This document shows, piece by piece, positions 6,926-11,945 of a stretch of DNA of 11,945 nucleotides (positions are counted from its first letter, which is position 1; each line of letters starts with the position of its first letter). Location of the stretch: the NCBI GenBank assembly GCA_023380575.1, contig JAMCRM010000289.1, positions 3,697-15,641 on the forward strand. The letters run 5' to 3'. Made by a program: the position numbers and the translations under genes. Under the pieces are notes generated by a model that made no database searches, had not been told where the DNA came from, and saw only the letters and a list, made by a program, of their open reading frames with translations. This DNA comes from Acidobacteriota bacterium (lineage in GTDB: Bacteria; Acidobacteriota; Terriglobia; Bryobacterales; Bryobacteraceae).

Positions 6926-6945
6926 GGACGGGCGTCGGCCCGTCC
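6926..6945. repeat. 20-base palindrome between transketolase C-subunit and kinase genes
   Basis: The plus strand reads GGACGGGC GTCG GCCCGTCC: an eight-pair stem with a four-base loop. It exactly fills the space between the transketolase stop codon (6945-6947, sharing one base) and the kinase ATG (6925). There is no T-run on the minus strand, so it is not a standard terminator. It could attenuate read-through, hide the kinase start, or be one copy of a dispersed REP-like element. Confidence 0.7.
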
Positions 6946-7913
6946 TACTTCCGCTTTAGCACCTTGCGCGCGGTCTCGGCGATGTTCACCCCGCGCAAGC
7001 CGTACTTGTCCAGCAGTTCGTCGGGCGAACCGGACTCCGCGTAAGTGTTCTGAATGCCCACGAACTCCATCGCGCACGGATTGGTCTCGGCCACCACCTG
7101 CGCCACGCGGACGCCCAGGCCACCGTCCACCAGGTGCTCTTCGGCAACCACAATAGCGCGGGTCTCACGGGCGGCGCGGGCAATCGCCTCGCGGTCCAGC
7201 GGTTTGATGGTATGGATGTCGATTACGCGCGCGGAAATGCCCTCGTTCTCGAGAATCTCCTGCGCCCGGATGGCCTCCGCCACCATCAGGCCCGTGGCCA
7301 TCAGGGTGACATCGGAACCGTCGATCACCTGTAGCGCTTTACCCACTTCAAACTGCTGCTCCGGACCGTAGACGATGGGCGCCTTCACCCGTCCGGTGCG
7401 GATGAAAACCGGCCCCACATGCTCCACCGCAGTGCGAACCATCGCCCTGGTGGCAAACTCGTCGGCCGGAGAAAGAACCAGAAAGCCGGGCAGCGAACAG
7501 GCCAGCGAGGTCTCCTCGATGCTCATCTGTGATGGGCCATCCTCGCCGATGGAAATGCCGCTGTGGGTGCCCACCACTTTCAGATTCGCGTGCGGGTAGG
7601 CCGCGCAGACCCGCAATTGCTCGAAGCCCTTGTTCATGAGGAAGCAGGAGAAGCTGGAGACGAACGGGATCTTGCCCGCCATCGCCAGGCCCGCGCCCAG
7701 CGCCACCATGTTGGCCTCGGCGATTCCGCACTCGAAGAAGCGCTCCGGAAACTCCTTCGCGAAAAACGTGGTCATGGTCGATTTCGAAAGGTCCGCGTCG
7801 CAGACCACGATGTCGCGGTTCTGGCGCGCCAGTTCCACCAGCTCTTTTCCGAACGCCTCGCGCGTCGCCAGTCCGTTTTTCAGCTCGAATTTCGTTCTCG
7901 TCTTCGTCGCCAT
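6945..7913 (-). CDS. Transketolase, C-terminal subunit (split enzyme)
   Basis: A 322-residue protein corresponding to the pyrimidine-binding and C-terminal domains of transketolase. It pairs with the upstream N-terminal subunit to move two-carbon ketol units between sugar phosphates in the pentose phosphate pathway. The catalytic Glu that activates thiamine diphosphate is Glu66 in FECGIAEANMV. The run VGTHSGISIGEDGPSQMSIE (about 114-133) matches the family core, and the PVFIRTGR region (about 168-175) helps bind substrate phosphate. The gene starts three bases after the N-subunit stop (TAA GTC ATG), typical of the two-gene arrangement in archaea and several bacterial phyla. A 1-deoxyxylulose-5-phosphate synthase-like or other transketolase-family activity is less likely given the separate two-subunit layout. 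Confidence 0.93.
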   Translation of the reverse strand: MATKTRTKFELKNGLATREAFGKELVELARQNRDIVVCDADLSKSTMTTFFAKEFPERFFECGIAEANMVALGAGLAMAGKIPFVSSFSCFLMNKGFEQLRVCAAYPHANLKVVGTHSGISIGEDGPSQMSIEETSLACSLPGFLVLSPADEFATRAMVRTAVEHVGPVFIRTGRVKAPIVYGPEQQFEVGKALQVIDGSDVTLMATGLMVAEAIRAQEILENEGISARVIDIHTIKPLDREAIARAARETRAIVVAEEHLVDGGLGVRVAQVVAETNPCAMEFVGIQNTYAESGSPDELLDKYGLRGVNIAETARKVLKRK

Positions 7914-7916
7914 GAC

Positions 7917-8738
7917 TTATTGCAGCTCCTGGAGCGCCAGTTGCACTTCTGCGGGCGTCGGCGCCACACCGTGGAATTTCGGATTGTTTTCCATGAACGA
8001 CACGCCCTTGCCCTTCACGGTGTGGGCGATGACGACCGTCGGCCGGCCCTTGGTGGCCTGCGCCTCGGCCAGTGCCGCCTGAATGGCGGGAATGTTATGG
8101 CCGTCGATTTCCAGGGTGTGCCAGCCGAAGGCCTTCCATTTCTCCACCAGCGGCTCCAGTTCCATGATGTCCTTGACGAAGCCATCGAGCTGGATGCGGT
8201 TGTAATCGACGATCGCAACCACGTTATCCACCTTGTGGAAAGCGCCGAACATGGCGGCTTCCCAGATCTGGCCTTCCTGAATTTCACCGTCGCCGAGCAT
8301 CACGTAGGTACGCCAGTCCTGCTTGTCGAGCCGCGCCGCGCAGCCCATTCCGAGCCCCAGCGACAGCCCGTTGCCCAGCGACCCCGTGGAGGCTTCCAGC
8401 GCCGGAATGAAGCGCACGTCGGGATGCCCCTGGTAAATGGAGCCGAGCTTGCGCAGGGTGTTCAGCTTGTCCTTCGGCGTGTATCCCGCTTCGGCCAGCA
8501 CCGAATAGAGCACCGGAGCGGCATGGCCCTTCGACAGAATGAACCGGTCGCGTCCGGGCCACTTGGGGTTGTCAGGATCGTGACGCATGACATCGAAGTA
8601 CAGCGTGACCACCAACTCAACAGCCGAAAGCGAGCCACCCGGATGTCCTGACTTGGCCGCGCCGGTCATTTCCACGATTTCACGCCGCACGCGTTTGGCG
8701 ATATCTTGCATTTCCGACAGCGATTTCTTCTGTTGCAT
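7917..8738 (-). CDS. Transketolase, N-terminal subunit (split enzyme)
   Basis: A 273-residue protein holding the pyrophosphate-binding half of transketolase. Landmarks: GHPGG (31-35), SKGHAAP (69-75), the thiamine diphosphate/metal motif GDGEIQEGQIWEA (149-161) ending in Asn180 of VDYNR, then HTVKGKGVSF (239-248) and His256 (KFHG). About 270-280 residues is the usual length for the separate subunit. Together with the adjacent C-subunit it forms one active enzyme, with active sites at the interface. It lies 45 bases after hemB on the same strand. An extended -10 (TGC TAGAAT) ends ten bases before the ATG, and there is no Shine-Dalgarno, so it may have its own near-leaderless promoter in addition to read-through from hemB. 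Confidence 0.93.
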   Translation of the reverse strand: MQQKKSLSEMQDIAKRVRREIVEMTGAAKSGHPGGSLSAVELVVTLYFDVMRHDPDNPKWPGRDRFILSKGHAAPVLYSVLAEAGYTPKDKLNTLRKLGSIYQGHPDVRFIPALEASTGSLGNGLSLGLGMGCAARLDKQDWRTYVMLGDGEIQEGQIWEAAMFGAFHKVDNVVAIVDYNRIQLDGFVKDIMELEPLVEKWKAFGWHTLEIDGHNIPAIQAALAEAQATKGRPTVVIAHTVKGKGVSFMENNPKFHGVAPTPAEVQLALQELQ

Positions 8739-8748
8739 GGAAGAAACG

Positions 8749-8754
8749 ATTCTA
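8749..8754 (-). promoter_or_regulatory. Candidate extended -10 element for the transketolase genes
   Basis: The minus strand reads TGC TAGAAT; the hexamer lies at 8754-8749, ten bases before the ATG at 8738. The predicted leader is only about four bases. The -35 region (TTGCTG, 19 bases upstream) is poor, which an extended -10 can compensate for. It sits in the 45-base gap after hemB. Confidence 0.45.
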
Positions 8755-8783
8755 GCATGCCGTCCCGCGCGGCCAGCAACGGC

Positions 8784-9761
8784 TCAGGCTAACAGACGCG
8801 CCGCCGGTTTGGCGAAATAAGTGAGGATGATCCCGGCGCCCGCGCGATGGATCGCGGTCAGGGTCTCCATCATCGCGCGGTCGTGATCCAGCCAGCCGTT
8901 GCGCGCCGCCGCCATGATCATGGAGTACTCCCCGCTTACCTGGTACGCGGCGATGGGTACATCGAAACGCCGGCGCGCTTCGCAGATCAGGTCGAGATAC
9001 GCCAGGGCGGGCTTCACCATGATCATATCCGCGCCCTCTTCCAGGTCCAGTTCAATCTCCCGCATGGCCTCGCGCCCGTTGGCGGGGTCCATCTGGTAGC
9101 TGCGGCGGTCGCCGAACTGCGGAGCCGATTCGGCCGCTTCGCGGAACGGTCCGTAAAACACCGAGGCGAACTTGGCCGCATAGGAGAGGATGGGAGTGCG
9201 GGTGTAGCCGCTGCCGTCGAGCGCACGCCGGCTGGCCGCCACGCGCCCGTCCATCATGTCGGAGGGCGCCACGATGTCGGCGCCGGCGCGAGCGTGGGAG
9301 ACCGCGGAGCGCGCCAGCCACTCCAGCGTGGCATCGTTATCCACATCGCCGTCCACCACTTTCCCGCAGTGGCCGTGGCTGGTGTACTCGCAGTTGCACA
9401 CGTCGGTGATCACCACCAGCCGCGGCGTCTCGCGCTTGATGGCGCGGATGGCGCGCTGCACGATGCCGTCCTCCGCATAGGCGCCGGAGGCGAATTCGTC
9501 CTTGCTCTCCGGCAGCCCGAACAGGATCACGCCGCCGATCCCCAGTGAATGCACTTCCGCGCATTCCCGCACGATCTGGTCCACCGACATCTGGTAATTA
9601 CCCGGCATGGCCCCGATTTCCCGGCGCACGCCCTCGCCGGGGCAAACAAACAGCGGCAAGATGAACTGCGACGGCTCCAGATGCGTTTCTCGCACCAGGT
9701 TCCGCAACGATTCAGTGGCGCGCAAACGCCGCATGCGATGGATCGGAAAAGGCATGTTCAT
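8784..9761 (-). CDS. hemB: Delta-aminolevulinic acid dehydratase (porphobilinogen synthase), zinc type
   Basis: A 325-residue cytoplasmic enzyme that condenses two 5-aminolevulinate molecules to porphobilinogen, an early step of haem and other tetrapyrrole synthesis. The two Schiff-base lysines are Lys197 ([18 protein letters not shown]) and Lys250 ([12 protein letters not shown]). [14 protein letters not shown] (120-133) carries three Cys (122, 124, 132) that bind catalytic zinc, so this is the zinc-dependent form rather than the magnesium form. The frame is open upstream to 9896, but that part runs through the divergent promoter; [14 protein letters not shown] at 9761 aligns with the usual HemB start and gives the usual length. 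Met at 9755 is equally possible, and the nearby TACAAT hexamer would slightly favour it if the mRNA is leaderless. It is the first gene of a five-gene minus-strand run. Confidence 0.96.
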   Translation of the reverse strand: MNMPFPIHRMRRLRATESLRNLVRETHLEPSQFILPLFVCPGEGVRREIGAMPGNYQMSVDQIVRECAEVHSLGIGGVILFGLPESKDEFASGAYAEDGIVQRAIRAIKRETPRLVVITDVCNCEYTSHGHCGKVVDGDVDNDATLEWLARSAVSHARAGADIVAPSDMMDGRVAASRRALDGSGYTRTPILSYAAKFASVFYGPFREAAESAPQFGDRRSYQMDPANGREAMREIELDLEEGADMIMVKPALAYLDLICEARRRFDVPIAAYQVSGEYSMIMAAARNGWLDHDRAMMETLTAIHRAGAGIILTYFAKPAARLLA

Positions 9762-9765
9762 TTCG

Positions 9766-9771
9766 ATTGTA
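9766..9771 (-). promoter_or_regulatory. Candidate -10 element of hemB
   Basis: TACAAT on the minus strand lies four bases before the ATG at 9761 and ten before the ATG at 9755. No good -35 is seen and there is no Shine-Dalgarno. A leaderless transcript starting at or near one of these ATGs is the simplest reading. Confidence 0.35.
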
Positions 9772-9811
9772 TCGCGCCCCCCATTTCCCCTGCGCACCCG
9801 CCCTGGGGCAC

Positions 9812-9839
9812 TTGACAAGCGCAACGCCCTCGTTAGAAT
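9812..9839 (+). promoter_or_regulatory. Sigma70-type promoter of the zinc-ribbon microprotein (and perhaps serS)
   Basis: TTGACA (9812-9817, consensus) is followed by a 16-base spacer and TAGAAT (9834-9839). This is the best promoter match in the window. The transcript would start near 9846, about 13 bases before the ATG at 9859. It faces away from hemB. Confidence 0.7.
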
Positions 9840-9858
9840 AGATCCATAAGTTTTCGGT

Positions 9859-9999
9859 ATGCAACCCGCCTGTGAGCACCCCCGGACCCAGGTCATCGCG
9901 CGGCGCGACGGTGTCGATTACGTCGAGTGCCTGGACTGCCGGCAGATCTTCGAAGCCGACGATCTGGAACCCGTTATGGTCGAAGAAGAGGAAGAGTAA
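9859..9999 (+). CDS. 46-residue zinc-ribbon-like microprotein, unknown function
   Basis: A short frame translated directly: it begins [20 protein letters not shown] and ends in an acidic tail (VEEEEE). Cys5, His7, Cys24 and Cys27 (CEH ... CLDC) form a plausible four-ligand zinc knuckle, with the hydrophobic segment [18 protein letters not shown] around the second pair. Support for coding: a strong promoter placed just upstream, use of the gap between two divergent housekeeping genes, and a ligand pattern unlikely by chance. No Shine-Dalgarno is visible. It precedes serS by 86 bases on the same strand, so they may be co-transcribed. I do not recognise a named family. A small nucleic-acid- or protein-binding adaptor would fit the charge and the ribbon, but that is a guess. 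Confidence 0.7.
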   Translation: MQPACEHPRTQVIARRDGVDYVECLDCRQIFEADDLEPVMVEEEEE

Positions 10000-10073
10000 C
10001 CCGCCCGGGCTGTGCTCGCACCGGCCCTCTGCGGCGACGGAGGGTACGTGTGGGCTCATGCCACGCCGCTTGT

Positions 10074-11358
<1,285 letters not shown>

Positions 11359-11380
<22 letters not shown>

Positions 11381-11943
11381 AGGGTCTTGCGCGCGGCCTC
11401 GGTCCAGGAGAACCCCGCGGCGCGTCGCGGACCGCGGCAGGCCAGGTCGCGGCGCACGCTTTCATCGCCCGTGACCGCGAACAGCGCCGAGACCAGATCG
11501 TCCACGTCCTCCGGGTCGAAGTAGCGCACCGCATCCGCGCCGATTTCCTCCAGCGGCGGAATGCGCGAGCAGGCCACCGGCAGGCCCGCCGCCATGGCCT
11601 CCAGCACCGGCATCCCGAAGCCCTCGAAGCTGGAAGGATAGACGAACGCCGCGGCGCGGGCGTATAACTCCATGAGCCGCGGCCGTTCGATCCAGCCGGT
11701 CAGTTCCACGGCATCTTGCAGGCCGAGTTGCGCGCGCAGGCTTTCCACCACGTCACCGTGGAACCCTCGCATGCCAGCCAGTACCAGGCGGAATTCCGGG
11801 CGCGTCCGCCGGAAAACCGCGAACGCGCGCAGCAGCCGGTCGATGTTCTTGTGCGGATGCAGCGTGGAAATCCTGAAACCTGGAGAACTTGTGCGACGGG
11901 CTGGACACCTGGCGGAACTGGCTGAGCGCGCCGGTGAGCAGAT
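11359..11943 (-). CDS. GT4-family glycosyltransferase, C-terminal half (runs off the window; last ~80 bases foreign)
   Basis: The C-terminal Rossmann domain of a retaining GT-B glycosyltransferase, which adds a sugar from a nucleotide donor, usually in polysaccharide or glycolipid synthesis. The frame reads, from its upstream end, STLHPHKNIDRLLRAF (the opening of the donor-binding domain), LVLAGMRGFHGD, ELTGWI and then the donor-site E-x7-E motif FEGFGMPVLEAMAAGLPV. It ends in a normal helix (TEAARKTLAALEAV). Family sequence is convincing only up to about 11863. From 11864 to the edge the DNA is an exact copy of part of the TonB receptor in another frame; it stays open (CPARRTSSPGFRI) but does not look like a glycosyltransferase. 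The N-terminal acceptor domain is absent. The real gene presumably continued differently. Confidence 0.85.
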
Positions 11944-11945
11944 TC
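11864..11945 (+). repeat. 82-bp direct repeat, edge copy (foreign to the glycosyltransferase)
   Basis: Exact copy of 2614-2695, which lies within the TonB receptor. The identity starts at gtggaaa, a short stretch that also suits the glycosyltransferase codons for the Ser-Thr of STLHPHKN, and continues without mismatch to the last base of the window. The repeat may be longer than the window shows. Confidence 0.97.

Noticed and set aside
7563..8651. A 362-codon plus-strand frame across both transketolase genes
   Set aside because: It spans two well-recognised genes on the other strand, with their catalytic motifs intact, and its own composition (RRH, LLH runs) is typical of a shadow frame.
9762..9896. 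The 45-codon upstream extension of hemB
   Set aside because: It reads through the divergent promoter (TTGACA/TAGAAT) and into the zinc-ribbon gene, and lacks similarity to HemB, which normally begins near MxxPxHRxRRLR.
11864..11945. A mobile element or attachment site at the right edge
   Set aside because: The 82-bp copy has no terminal inverted repeats, recombinase or target duplication, and it is plain receptor coding sequence; a chimeric join is simpler.

Overview
The window looks like a contig from a GC-rich member of the Acidobacteriota, most likely the Bryobacterales/Solibacter side. This is an inference from three things: a very large Oar-type TonB-dependent receptor with an N-terminal carboxypeptidase-regulatory-like domain, a transketolase encoded as two separate subunit genes, and the style of the short cytoplasmic two-component system. 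There is no rRNA, tRNA, CRISPR array, integrase or transposase, and no gene-free stretch longer than about 100 bases.

Layout. At the left edge (minus strand) are the start of a small membrane protein cut by the window edge, a CDP-alcohol phosphatidyltransferase (PgsA/cardiolipin-synthase type), and a 1,205-residue TonB-dependent receptor whose frame is broken near its 3' end by a perfect 25-bp tandem duplication. A divergent plus-strand gene follows, encoding a SAM-dependent O-methyltransferase-like protein with a signal peptide. Next is a five-gene minus-strand run, transcribed right to left: hemB, transketolase N-terminal subunit, transketolase C-terminal subunit, a soluble NarL-type histidine kinase, and its LuxR-type response regulator. 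Divergent from hemB, on the plus strand, are a 46-residue CxH...CxxC zinc-ribbon-like microprotein with a good sigma70-type promoter and then serS. A GT4 glycosyltransferase (minus strand) converges on serS and runs off the right edge.

How the genes work together. Most are housekeeping: phospholipid synthesis, tetrapyrrole synthesis, pentose phosphate/carbon metabolism and tRNA charging. The kinase and regulator are a clear pair (one base between stop and start) downstream of metabolic genes; their target is unknown. The receptor is presumably an outer-membrane importer of a large, perhaps carbohydrate-derived, ligand.

I found no convincing new defence, mobile or biosynthetic system. The points most worth checking are: (1) the 25-bp duplication that breaks the receptor; (2) an exact 82-bp copy of an internal receptor segment that replaces the glycosyltransferase at the right edge, which looks like an assembly or library chimera; (3) a histidine kinase with an intact phospho-acceptor His but a degenerate ATP-binding N-box; (4) an exported SAM methyltransferase-fold protein; (5) a set of genes whose -10-like hexamers lie almost on the start codon with no Shine-Dalgarno, suggesting leaderless mRNAs; and (6) the small zinc-ribbon gene.
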